Shown in pieces: positions 1 through 6,953 of a stretch of DNA of 8,095 nucleotides. The notes under the pieces are model-generated. The model ran no database searches, was not told the DNA's origin, and was given only the letters and a program-made list of their open reading frames with translations. The position numbers and the translations under genes are program-made. Numbering within the stretch: position 1 is the stretch's first letter; every line of letters begins with the position of its first letter. Source of the DNA: Frankiaceae bacterium (GTDB lineage: Bacteria > Actinomycetota > Actinomycetes > JADGOU01); assembly GCA_017882835.1 (NCBI GenBank), contig JADGOU010000121.1:1-8095 (forward strand), read 5' to 3'.

Positions 1-1030
1 CGGTGCCGGGCACGACCTCGCCGACTGCCCAGGCCGGAACCCGGCGCGACATCAGCGTGGCCAGCGCCCGGTCGACCTGGTCGGCCGGAACGAGAGCGAC
101 CATCCCGACCCCCATGTTGAACGTGCGCTCCATCTCCGCCGCCGGCACGTGACCGCGTGCCGCGACCAGATGGAACACCGGCGGCGGGGTCCACGAGCCG
201 CGGTCTATGACCGCGGCCAGGGTGTCCGGCAGCACCCGGCTGAGGTTCGCCGCCAGCCCGCCCCCGGTGATGTGGGCGAAGGCATGGACGTCGGTCTCGG
301 CCACCAGGGCCAGGCAGTCGCGGGCGTAGATCCGGGTCGGGGTGAGCAGTGTGTCGCCGACCATTGCCCCGGCCAGCTCGTCCGGCGTGGCATCCAGGCG
401 CATCGGCCGGGCGCCGAGCAGGGCGTGGCGGACCAGCGAGTACCCGTTCGAGTGCAGCCCCGAGGAGGCCATGGCCAGCACGACATCGCCGGGTCGGACT
501 CGGTCGCTACCGAGCAGGTCGTCGGCTTCGACGATTCCGATGCCGGTTCCGGCCAGGTCGTAGGCCTCCGCCTCCATGACGCCGGGGTGCTCGGCCGTCT
601 CGCCGCCCAGCAGCGCGCAGCCGGCGACTCGGCAGCCCTCGGCGATGCCGGTCACGATCTCGGCCATCCGCTCGGGAACGACCTTGCCGCAGGCCACGTA
701 GTCCAGCAGGAACAACGGCTCGGCCCCACAGACGACCAGGTCGTCGACGACCATGGCCACCAGGTCGATGCCGACGGTGTCGTGTCGCCCCAGCTGCTGC
801 GCGATGACCAGCTTGGTCCCGACACCATCGGTGGACGAGGCGAGCAGCGGCCGGCGGTACTTGGCCGGGTCCAGGGCGAACAGCCCGGCGAACCCACCTA
901 GGTCACCGACCACCTCCGGGCGGGAGGCGCTGCGGACCCGTTGCTTGATCAGCTCGACGGCGTGTCCCGCCGCCTCGGTATCGACCCCGGCTTGGGCGTA
1001 TGTCGACTGCTCGCCGTCCGGGTCGGTCAC
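1..1030 (-). CDS. purM: Phosphoribosylformylglycinamidine cyclo-ligase (AIR synthetase), 3' end cut by window edge
   Basis: PurM closes the imidazole ring, converting FGAM and ATP to AIR in the cytosol, the fifth step of de novo purine synthesis. My reading of the minus strand gives 343 uninterrupted codons. They carry the family hallmarks in order: TDGVGTK (about residues 67-73, ATP site), DDLVVCGAEPLFLLDY (96-111), GCALLGGETAEHPG (137-150), ASSGLHSNGYSLVR (188-201), HITGGGLAANLSRVLP (253-268) and RTFNMGVGM (302-310). The usual family length is about 345-360, so only some 5-20 C-terminal residues lie beyond base 1. The start is the GTG at 1028-1030, which overlaps the purF stop (TGA, 1027-1029) as GTGA. 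No separate Shine-Dalgarno is obvious, so translation is probably coupled to purF. Nothing is missing among the visible motifs. The identification is essentially certain; only the 3' end is unknown. Confidence 0.97.
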   Translation of the reverse strand, partial: MTDPDGEQSTYAQAGVDTEAAGHAVELIKQRVRSASRPEVVGDLGGFAGLFALDPAKYRRPLLASSTDGVGTKLVIAQQLGRHDTVGIDLVAMVVDDLVVCGAEPLFLLDYVACGKVVPERMAEIVTGIAEGCRVAGCALLGGETAEHPGVMEAEAYDLAGTGIGIVEADDLLGSDRVRPGDVVLAMASSGLHSNGYSLVRHALLGARPMRLDATPDELAGAMVGDTLLTPTRIYARDCLALVAETDVHAFAHITGGGLAANLSRVLPDTLAAVIDRGSWTPPPVFHLVAARGHVPAAEMERTFNMGVGMVALVPADQVDRALATLMSRRVPAWAVGEVVPGT

Positions 1031-2580
1031 CGCGACCGCACGGTCCGGGACGGGTCCGGGTCAGCCGGGTCGAAACCCGCTGTCCGTGCCAGACCCTCCA
1101 GCACATGCTTGCCGATCACGTTGCCGGTCGGGAGCTCGATGGGGTACTGCCCGTCGAAGCAGGCCCGGCACAGCCGGTCGGCCGGTTGCCGGCTGGCCGC
1201 GACCAGCCCGTCCAGGGAGACGTAGGCGAGCGAGTCCGCCCCGATCGAGCCGCGGATCTCCTCCACGGTCAACCCGTTGGCGACCAGCTCCGCCCGAGTG
1301 GCGAAGTCGATGCCGTAGAAACACGGCCACATCACGGGCGGCGAAGAGATCCGCACGTGCAGCTCGGTCGCGCCGGCCTCCCGCAGCATCCGCACCAGAG
1401 CGCGCTGGGTGTTTCCCCGAACGATTGAGTCGTCCACCACGACCAGCCGGCGGCCGCGGATGACGTCGCGCAGCGGGTTGAGCTTGAGCCGGATGCCGAG
1501 CTCGCGGATCGTCTGCGACGGTTGGATGAAGGTACGGCCGACGTAGCTGTTCTTGACCAGGCCCAGGCCGTACGGGATGCCACTGGCCTCGGCGAAGCCG
1601 ACCGCTGCCGGCGTACCGGACTCCGGCACCGGGATGACGAGGTCAGCCTCGGCCGGCGCCTCCCGCGCCAGCGTGCGGCCCACCTCGACCCGGGTGGCGT
1701 GCACGGAGCGGCCGGCGATCGCGGTGTCCGGCCGGGCCAGGTAGACGTACTCGAACAGGCAGCCCTTGGGCGTCGCCGGCGCGAACCGGCGCGAGCGCAG
1801 CCCGTGCTCGTCGATCGCGACCAGCTCGCCGGGCTCGACCTCGCGGACCACCGAGGCGCCAACGATGTCCAGGGCCGCCGTCTCGCTGGCGACCACCCAG
1901 CCGCGGGCCAACCGGCCGAGCACGAGCGGGCGCACGCCGTGGGCGTCACGGGCGGCGTAGAGGGAGTGCTCGTCCATGAAGACCAGTGAGAAGGCGCCGC
2001 GCAGCAAGGGCAGCACCTCGGCGGCCGCGGTCTCCAGCGAGACGTCCGGCCGGGCGGCCAGCAGGGCGGTAATGACGTCGGAGTCTGTGGTCGCGTGCGT
2101 GCCGCCGAGCAGCGGAGCCGCGCGTCGGGCCGCCAGGGCCGCGAGCTCGCCGGTGTTGATCAGGTTGCCGTTATGACCGAGGGCGATCCCGCCCCCAGTC
2201 GCGGTCGAGCGGAACGACGGCTGGGCGTTGTCCCAGGTGCACGATCCAGTGGTCGAGTAGCGGGTGTGACCGACGGCGAGATGACCGGTCAACGAGCTGA
2301 GCGTGGCCTCGTCGAAGACCTGCGCCACCAGGCCGAGGTCTTTGAAGACCAGCACTGCGGCGCCGTCGCTGACCGCGATGCCGGCCGCCTCCTGGCCCCG
2401 GTGCTGTAACGCGTAGAGCCCGAAGTAGGTCAGCTTGGCGACGTCCTCGCCCGGCGCCCACACTCCGAAGACGCCGCAGGCGTCCCTTGGCCCCGCTCCC
2501 ACCTCTCGGTACGCCGATGGCGCGGGTCGCAAAGACAATTCCGGTCCCTGGACGCCGAGCGCGGCATCGCCTGCGAGCAC
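1027..2580 (-). CDS. purF: Amidophosphoribosyltransferase (glutamine PRPP amidotransferase), Fe-S type
   Basis: PurF catalyses the committed step of purine synthesis: PRPP plus glutamine gives phosphoribosylamine. With the GTG start the protein has 517 residues. An N-terminal propeptide of 34 residues precedes the Ntn nucleophile Cys35 (RDACGVFG), and propeptide cleavage is known for this class. The glutaminase domain follows (YALQHRGQE, TRYSTTG, LGHNGNL), then the phosphoribosyltransferase domain with the PRPP loop VVVDDSIVRGNT (about 380-391). Four cysteines at about 274 (KGCLFE), 420 (WPCFYG), 471 and 474 (LCRAC) match the 4Fe-4S ligands of the Bacillus-type enzyme. I chose GTG 2578-2580 because GAGAGGG (2590-2596) lies 9 bases upstream. 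The frame is open back to a TTG at 2623-2625, but that has no Shine-Dalgarno, and the interval contains an 11-bp tandem duplication. End-product feedback by purine nucleotides is known for the family. Confidence 0.95.
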   Translation of the reverse strand: MLAGDAALGVQGPELSLRPAPSAYREVGAGPRDACGVFGVWAPGEDVAKLTYFGLYALQHRGQEAAGIAVSDGAAVLVFKDLGLVAQVFDEATLSSLTGHLAVGHTRYSTTGSCTWDNAQPSFRSTATGGGIALGHNGNLINTGELAALAARRAAPLLGGTHATTDSDVITALLAARPDVSLETAAAEVLPLLRGAFSLVFMDEHSLYAARDAHGVRPLVLGRLARGWVVASETAALDIVGASVVREVEPGELVAIDEHGLRSRRFAPATPKGCLFEYVYLARPDTAIAGRSVHATRVEVGRTLAREAPAEADLVIPVPESGTPAAVGFAEASGIPYGLGLVKNSYVGRTFIQPSQTIRELGIRLKLNPLRDVIRGRRLVVVDDSIVRGNTQRALVRMLREAGATELHVRISSPPVMWPCFYGIDFATRAELVANGLTVEEIRGSIGADSLAYVSLDGLVAASRQPADRLCRACFDGQYPIELPTGNVIGKHVLEGLARTAGFDPADPDPSRTVRSR

Positions 2581-2595
2581 GAGCGAGTTCCCTCT

Positions 2596-2617
2596 CAGCG
2601 GCAGGACAGCGGCAGGA
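2596..2617. repeat. 11-bp perfect tandem duplication, two copies
   Basis: CAGCGGCAGGA occurs twice back to back (2596-2606 and 2607-2617). It lies between the possible TTG start (2625) and the preferred GTG start (2580) of purF. The unit is not a multiple of three, so gaining or losing a copy would shift frame. This argues that the stretch is not translated as part of PurF. Confidence 0.9.
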
Positions 2618-2670
2618 CTTGGCAATTCGCCAGTCTAGCGGCGGCACCAGCCGGATGCCCGCCGGGCCGC

Positions 2671-2814
2671 TTACCGCGGTCCGATCTCGGGCAACCGGCC
2701 GCGCTCGGCCAGGGCCGCGTCCGCCGGAGCCGCTCGCAACGCGCCGCGCAGCCAGCGGCGCACCTCCCGGGGACTGCGCAGCCGAACTACCTCGACGGCG
2801 GCGGCGGATGTCAA
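2671..2814 (-). CDS. Possible 47-residue small protein, unrecognised
   Basis: Starting from a TTG 10 bases after the stop of the preceding gene, this frame encodes 47 residues and ends at TAA (2671-2673). The peptide is rich in Arg, Ala and Leu and looks mostly helical (for example SPREVRRWLRGALRAAP). About 40 of its 47 codons end in G or C, as expected for a gene here. Against it, TTG is the only usable start, and GGGG sits only 3 bases from it, too close for a normal ribosome site. It could instead be chance, or the remnant of a longer C-terminus of the upstream gene in a shifted frame. I recognise no family. Confidence 0.25.
   Translation of the reverse strand: MTSAAAVEVVRLRSPREVRRWLRGALRAAPADAALAERGRLPEIGPR
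2741..2761. other. GC-rich hairpin in the gap upstream of purF
   Basis: GCGCCGC (2741-2747) and GCGGCGC (2755-2761) form a perfect 7-bp stem with a 7-base loop. No U-tract follows on either strand. It could be a U-less actinobacterial-style terminator or pause site upstream of purF, or simply codon-driven GC richness inside the 47-codon frame. Confidence 0.3.
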
Positions 2815-2824
2815 ACGCCCCGAG

Positions 2825-3625
2825 TCAGGACATAAGCGGCAGAAGTCGGGCCAGGTCGGCCCGCTCCCCGCTGGCCCGCACCGCGCCGGTCGCGAGCGCT
2901 TCCGACCATGGGAGCCGACCGGTCGCCAGCAGCAGCCAGTCCGCCGGTGTTGCGAGCTCCACGACGTTGGCCGGGGTGCCGCGGGTGTGCCGGGGACCGG
3001 CGACACACTGCACAGCGGCGTACGGCGGGATGCGCACCTCCACCGCCGGACCGGGCGCCCGGGCGGCCAACAGGTCGGCCAGCGCCTGGACGGCGACCCG
3101 CATCGCGGTGGGCTCAACAGCGACCGGTCGGCCGAGCGCGCGACCGAGGTCGAGGGTGTGCACCGCGGCCTCGACCAGCCGGGTGACCAGCCAGTCGGCC
3201 AGCGGCAGCGCACCCAGCCGGGTGGCGGCCAGCCGACCGGGGTCGTGGGCGAGTGTCGCGGTCAGCGCTGCGGTGGCCCCGTCGGCGTTGGCGCGCAGCA
3301 GCTCGGCGAGGCCGGCCGGGGTCGCCTCGACGGCCAGGGACCGGGCCCGTTCGGCGATGCCGGCAGCGGCGGCCCCGGTGGCCGCCAGGTGGTCGAACAG
3401 CCCGCCGGTCGGGGCGGCGGGCAACGGCCCCGTCACGGACCGGTGCACCGCGGCGACGCTGGCGGCGACGTGGGCCAGCAGGTCGGCGACCGTCCAATCC
3501 CCAAGGCTGGACGGCGCGGCCGCCTCAGCCGGGGTCACCGTGGCGGCGGCGGTGGCGAGCGTCCGCCATTGCGCTGCGACGGCGTCGGTCAGCGCCGAGA
3601 CGTCGTACCGACGGGGTCCGGCCAT
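2825..3625 (-). CDS. Maleylpyruvate isomerase / SCP-like family protein (putative mycothiol-dependent)
   Basis: This 266-residue protein belongs to the actinobacterial family annotated as maleylpyruvate isomerase family mycothiol-dependent enzyme, or sterol carrier family protein. Residues 1-165 resemble the DinB-like helical bundle. Candidate metal ligands are His52 (DLLAHVA) and the E-x3-H-x2-D cluster around Glu152, His156 and Asp159 (VEAAVHTLDLG). Residues 190-266 form the SCP2-like C-terminal part, with the strongly conserved IPPYAAVQCVAGPRHTRG (about 199-216) and the typical ending SGERADLARLLPLMS. The ATG at 3623-3625 lies 10 bases after the purL stop with no strong Shine-Dalgarno, which suggests coupling. 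From memory, related genes sit next to purL or purF in other actinomycetes, so the position seems conserved. No substrate is known to me, and a role in purine metabolism is only inferred from position. Confidence 0.85.
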   Translation of the reverse strand: MAGPRRYDVSALTDAVAAQWRTLATAAATVTPAEAAAPSSLGDWTVADLLAHVAASVAAVHRSVTGPLPAAPTGGLFDHLAATGAAAAGIAERARSLAVEATPAGLAELLRANADGATAALTATLAHDPGRLAATRLGALPLADWLVTRLVEAAVHTLDLGRALGRPVAVEPTAMRVAVQALADLLAARAPGPAVEVRIPPYAAVQCVAGPRHTRGTPANVVELATPADWLLLATGRLPWSEALATGAVRASGERADLARLLPLMS

Positions 3626-3635
3626 GGCGGGTCGA

Positions 3636-5960
3636 TCAGGCGCTCGCGCGGCTGTCGGGCGTTCCGGCCGGCGTACTGCTCACGACCCCGCCGAACAGCC
3701 GGGGCAACGTGCCTTCAAACGCAGCCCGTAGCTCGTCGAGCCGGATGTCGAACGCGTCCTGGACGTCGAGGGTGTCCCCGACCACCACCCCGATCCGCGC
3801 GCACGAGTAGTCCCGGGCGGCGCACATCTCGGTGAACCGCAACTCCTCGCTGCGCGGCACGGACACGATCGCGCGGGCCGTGGACTCCGCGAACAGGGCG
3901 ACGAACGGGTCGAGGTCCGCGGGAAGCACGATCCGGGCGCCGATGCCGCCGGCCAGGCAGGACTCGACCAGCGCTTGCGCCAGACCGCCGTCGGACAGGT
4001 CGTGCGCGGCGGAGATCATGCCGTCGCGCGAGCCGGCGACCAGCACCTCGGCCAGCATCCGTTCGGCGTACAGGTCGACCGCAGGCGGACAGCCGCCCAG
4101 GTGCCCGTGCAAGGCCCACGCCCACTCCGAGCCACCGAACTCGGGCCGGGTCTCGCCCAGCAGCAGAATGACCTCGCCCACGAGCCCGAAGTCCAGGGGG
4201 TTGCGCCGGGCCACGTCGTCGAAGACGCCCAAGACCCCAACAACCGGGGTCGGGTTGATCGCGGTGACGCCGGTGGAGTTGTAGAAGCTGACATTGCCGC
4301 CGGTGATCGGCGTACCAAGGGCACGGCAGCCCTCGGCGAGTCCGCGGGTCGCCTCGGCGAACTGCCACATCACATCGGGGTCCTCCGGACTGCCGAAGTT
4401 CAGGCAGTTGGTGGCCGCGATCGGCCGGGCGCCGGTGGTGGCGACGTTGCGGTATGCCTCGGCCAGCGCCAGCTGCGCGCCGGCGTAGGGGTCGAGCCGG
4501 GCGTAGCGACCGTTGCCGTCGGTGGCGAGCGCGATCCCGAGGCCGGTCTCCTCGGACAGCCGCAGCACGCCGGCGTCCGCCGGCATCGCCAGCACGGTGT
4601 TGCCCTGGACGTAGCGGTCGTACTGCTCGGTCACCCAGCGCCGGGAACACAGGTTCGGCGAGCTCACCAGCCGCAGCAGGTTGGCCCGCAGCTCGGCGCC
4701 AGTCGTCGGCCGGGCCAAGTCTGCGGGATCATCCGCTTGCAGGGCGTAGAGGTCGGCCGGTCGGGCGGTCGGGCGGCTATAGACCGGTCCGTCGTCGGCC
4801 AGGCTTGCCGGTGGTACGTCGACCACTAGCTCGCCATGCCAGGTGATCTCCAGCCGACCGGTGTCGGTCACCTCGCCGATCTTCGTGGCCAGCACGCCCC
4901 ACCGGCGGCTCACGGCCAGCACATCGGGCAGCGCCGCCGGGGTGACCACGGCCAGCATCCGTTCCTGGGACTCGCTGGTGAGCACCTCGAGCGGCTCCAT
5001 CGAGGCCTCGCGCAGCGGCACGGTCTCCAGCGCAACCCGCATCCCGGACCGGCCGGCGGCGGCCGTTTCCGTGCTGGCGCAGGTCAGCCCGGCGCCGCCG
5101 AGGTCCTGGATGCCGACGACCAGCCCGCGGCCGAACAGCTCCAGGCAGCACTCGGTGACGATCTTTTCGGTGAACGGGTCGCCGACCTGCACGCTGGGGC
5201 GCTTGGCCGGCTGACCGGCGGCGTCGAAGGTGGCGCTGGCCAGCACGCTGACGCCACCGATGCCGTCTCGGCCGGTCTTGGCGCCCAGGAGCACGACGGC
5301 GTTGCCCACGCCGGTCGCCGCCGACCGCTGGATTCGATTGGCCGGCATGACGCCGACGCAGAGCGCGTTGACCAGCGGGTTCCCGGCGTACGACGGGTCG
5401 AAGGCGACCTCGCCGCCGATGTTGGGCAGGCCCAGGCAGTTGCCGTAACCGCCGACGCCGGCCACCACGCCGGGCAGCACCCGCGCGGTGTCCGGGGCGT
5501 CCGCCGGGCCGAACCGCAGCGAGTCCATGACGGCCACCGGCCGCGCCCCCATGGTGAGGATGTCGCGGACGATGCCGCCGACACCCGTAGCCGCGCCCTG
5601 ATAGGGCTCGACGTAGGAGGGGTGGTTGTGGCTCTCCACCTTGAAGGTGACCGCCAGGCCCTCGCCGACGTCGACCACGCCGGCGTTCTCGCCCATGCCG
5701 ACCAGCAGGACGCCGGTGTCCGGCGCGGTCGCGGCGAACTGGCGCAGGTGCACCTTGGAGCTCTTGTAGGAGCAGTGCTCGCTCCACATCACGGCGTACA
5801 TGGCGAGCTCGGTGGCCGTGGGACGGCGGCCGAGGATCTCGCGGATGCGGGCGTACTCGTCGGCGCGCAGGCCGAGCTCGGCATAGGGCTGGGCGCTGTC
5901 GGCCGCGCTGGCGCCGGCTGCCAGCGTCACGGTGTCCGGCGTCACGGTGTCCGGCGTCAC
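3636..5960 (-). CDS. purL: Phosphoribosylformylglycinamidine synthase subunit PurL (FGAM synthase II)
   Basis: PurL is the ATP-dependent synthetase subunit that, with PurQ (ammonia from glutamine) and PurS, turns FGAR into FGAM. The 774-residue product is of the small, Bacillus-like PurL type (usually about 720-770), not the 1,300-residue fused type. Visible landmarks include MWSEHCSYKSSK (58-69, with the catalytic His62), FKVESHNHPSYVEPYQGA (106-123), a glycine-rich ATP region (125-140), QDLGGAGLTC (285-294), ATNCLNFGSPEDP (516-528), GGNVSFYN (554-561) and AAHDLSDGGLAQA (651-663). The start is GTG 5958-5960, overlapping the purQ stop TGA (5957-5959) as GTGA. Two further in-frame GTG codons at 5943-5945 and 5928-5930 come from a 15-bp repeat, so the start is ambiguous by 5 or 10 residues. 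No Shine-Dalgarno is evident, so coupling to purQ is likely. Confidence 0.97.
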   Translation of the reverse strand: MTPDTVTPDTVTLAAGASAADSAQPYAELGLRADEYARIREILGRRPTATELAMYAVMWSEHCSYKSSKVHLRQFAATAPDTGVLLVGMGENAGVVDVGEGLAVTFKVESHNHPSYVEPYQGAATGVGGIVRDILTMGARPVAVMDSLRFGPADAPDTARVLPGVVAGVGGYGNCLGLPNIGGEVAFDPSYAGNPLVNALCVGVMPANRIQRSAATGVGNAVVLLGAKTGRDGIGGVSVLASATFDAAGQPAKRPSVQVGDPFTEKIVTECCLELFGRGLVVGIQDLGGAGLTCASTETAAAGRSGMRVALETVPLREASMEPLEVLTSESQERMLAVVTPAALPDVLAVSRRWGVLATKIGEVTDTGRLEITWHGELVVDVPPASLADDGPVYSRPTARPADLYALQADDPADLARPTTGAELRANLLRLVSSPNLCSRRWVTEQYDRYVQGNTVLAMPADAGVLRLSEETGLGIALATDGNGRYARLDPYAGAQLALAEAYRNVATTGARPIAATNCLNFGSPEDPDVMWQFAEATRGLAEGCRALGTPITGGNVSFYNSTGVTAINPTPVVGVLGVFDDVARRNPLDFGLVGEVILLLGETRPEFGGSEWAWALHGHLGGCPPAVDLYAERMLAEVLVAGSRDGMISAAHDLSDGGLAQALVESCLAGGIGARIVLPADLDPFVALFAESTARAIVSVPRSEELRFTEMCAARDYSCARIGVVVGDTLDVQDAFDIRLDELRAAFEGTLPRLFGGVVSSTPAGTPDSRASA
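5926..5960 (-). repeat. 15-bp tandem repeat over the purL start
   Basis: On the minus strand, GTGACGCCGGACACC occurs twice (5946-5960 and 5931-5945), followed by a partial third unit beginning GTGAC (5926-5930). It encodes VTPDT-VTPDT-VT and offers three equally spaced in-frame GTG start codons. Being a multiple of three, the repeat can change copy number without breaking purL. Confidence 0.95.
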
Positions 5961-6637
5961 GCCACGGCCAGCAGGCTCGAGAGCACGCTGACGAAGACGC
6001 CGAGCCCCTCGTCCCCCGGCCCAGTCAGGTCCTCGACCGCGTGTTCGGGGTGCGGCATCAGGCCGACCACGGTGCCGGCCTCGTTCGCGATGCCGGCGAT
6101 GTCGCGCAGCGAGCCGTTGGGGTTGCCCTCGGCGTACCGGAACACCACCCGTCCCTCGGCCTGTAACGCGTCCAGGGTGCGGGCGTCGGCGACGTAGCGG
6201 CCCTCGCCGCTCTTGAGCGGTACGACGATGCGAGCGCCTTCGTCGTACGCCGAGGTCCAGACCGTGCGGCTGGACTCGACGACGAGCCCCTGGTCCCGGC
6301 AGACGAAGTGCAGCCCGGCGTTGCGCACCAGCGCGCCGGGCAGCAGGTGGGACTCGCAGAGCACCTGAAACCCGTTGCAGATGCCGAGCACCGGTAGCCC
6401 ACCGGCGGCCGCATCGATCACCGCGCCCATCACCGGAGAGAACCGGGCGATGGCGCCGCAGCGCAGGTAGTCGCCGTAGGAGAAGCCCCCGGGCAGGACG
6501 ACCGCCTGCACGTCGCCCAGGTCCGCGTCGCCGTGCCACAGCGCGACCGGCGTGCCACCGGCCAGTCGGATCGCCCGCTGGGCATCCCGGTCGTCGAGTG
6601 AGCCGGGGAAGGTGACGACGCCCACGCGGGCAGACAT
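5957..6637 (-). CDS. purQ: Phosphoribosylformylglycinamidine synthase subunit PurQ (glutaminase)
   Basis: PurQ is the class I glutamine amidotransferase subunit that feeds ammonia to PurL in FGAM synthesis. The 226-residue length is normal for the family. It starts with the typical ARVGVVTFPGSLDDRDAQRA (3-22) and has LPGGFSYGDYLRCGAIA (48-64), the nucleophile elbow GICNGFQ with Cys87, and the downstream GLMPHPEHAVE with His196 and Glu198 completing the triad. Conserved YAEGNPNGS (168-176) is also present. The start ATG (6635-6637) has a strong Shine-Dalgarno GGAGG (6646-6650) 8 bases upstream, so I prefer it to the in-frame ATG at 6800-6802, which would add 55 unrelated residues. The stop overlaps the purL start. 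PurS, the usual gene directly upstream, is absent here. Confidence 0.96.
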   Translation of the reverse strand: MSARVGVVTFPGSLDDRDAQRAIRLAGGTPVALWHGDADLGDVQAVVLPGGFSYGDYLRCGAIARFSPVMGAVIDAAAGGLPVLGICNGFQVLCESHLLPGALVRNAGLHFVCRDQGLVVESSRTVWTSAYDEGARIVVPLKSGEGRYVADARTLDALQAEGRVVFRYAEGNPNGSLRDIAGIANEAGTVVGLMPHPEHAVEDLTGPGDEGLGVFVSVLSSLLAVA

Positions 6638-6802
6638 GCGGGCCACCTCCAGCGCCGGGCGGACACTTGCGAGGCTATCGAAAACGCGTCGGCCCGCGTC
6701 GAGCCGGCGGCAATCGCTGGGCCTGCCCGGCTCGGCCCAGGCGGTGAGCTCGACGAACTCTCCCTGCCAAAGTACCTCGTCAAGCCATTGGTTGGCGTCC
6801 AT
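6638..6802 (-). other. Coding-like 55-codon frame running in frame into purQ, unrecognised
   Basis: From ATG 6800-6802 the frame is open through to purQ and stays open back to a TAG near 6875. About 44 of its 55 codons end in G or C, and the peptide is protein-like and acidic in its first half (for example WLDEVLWQGEFVELTAWAEP). This is unlike a typical intergenic spacer. It is not PurS: the PurS signature around RQGKRFELEVD is absent from all three minus-strand frames. It could be the relic of a displaced gene, an N-terminal extension of PurQ, or a short ORF whose stop was lost. The ATG has no well-placed Shine-Dalgarno of its own, whereas purQ has one inside this frame, so I do not merge the two. 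Confidence 0.35.
6646..6650 (-). promoter_or_regulatory. Ribosome binding site of purQ
   Basis: GGAGG lies 8 bases upstream of ATG 6635-6637. It is the clearest Shine-Dalgarno on the minus strand of this window and decides the purQ start. Confidence 0.8.
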
Positions 6803-6819
6803 CAGCGCCCATCTGCTTT

Positions 6820-6833
6820 CTCCCGAACGGGAG
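6820..6833. other. 14-bp inverted repeat upstream of purQ
   Basis: CTCCCG-AA-CGGGAG is a perfect palindrome. In minus-strand RNA its right arm is the GGGAG that sits 7 bases before ATG 6810-6812. That ATG opens only a 10-residue frame (MGADGRQPMA, stop 6780-6782). The hairpin could mask this ribosome site, or the palindrome could bind a regulator. No U-tract follows, so it is not a classical terminator. Confidence 0.4.
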
Positions 6834-6883
6834 TCAGAGACGCGACTGCGGCCCGCTTCGACGCTCGAAGCTCCCTATTGGGT

Positions 6884-6899
6884 CAGCAGGACAGCAGGA
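6884..6899. repeat. 8-bp tandem duplication CAGCAGGA x2
   Basis: Two perfect adjacent copies (6884-6891, 6892-6899) in non-coding sequence. The unit resembles the 11-bp duplication at 2596-2617. Confidence 0.75.
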
Positions 6900-6916
6900 C
6901 CGGGATTTGCCCCCCT

Positions 6917-6934
6917 TTCACCCGAAAAGGTGAA
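6917..6934. other. Small hairpin TTCACC / GGTGAA
   Basis: TTCACC (6917-6922) and GGTGAA (6929-6934) form a perfect 6-bp stem around a 6-base loop CGAAAA. No U-tract follows on either strand, so termination is doubtful. It may be part of the purine leader transcript. Confidence 0.35.
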
Positions 6935-6953
6935 CGGCCGGGCAGGCTGTACG

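Larger units (their letters stand above)
2581..2824. other. Gap between the maleylpyruvate isomerase-like gene and purF
   Basis: This 244-bp gap is the widest in the purine run. It holds the purF Shine-Dalgarno (GAGAGGG, 2590-2596), an 11-bp tandem duplication (2596-2617), a GC-rich hairpin (2741-2761) and a 47-codon open frame (2671-2814). A TAGACT hexamer on the minus strand (2632-2637) fits the TANNNT pattern of an actinobacterial -10 box, but no TTGACA-like -35 lies 16-18 bases upstream. A second promoter for purF-purM is therefore possible and unproven. Confidence 0.5.

Noticed and set aside
3636..6539. A 967-residue purL frame reaching back into purQ
   Set aside because: The first 193 residues are an out-of-frame reading of purQ. 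PurL homology begins after the GTG at 5960.
5957..6802. A 281-residue PurQ
   Set aside because: The extra 55 residues do not belong to the family, and a strong Shine-Dalgarno directly precedes the internal ATG at 6637.
6917..6934. Rho-independent terminator for either transcript
   Set aside because: The stem is only 6 bp and no U-tract follows on either strand.
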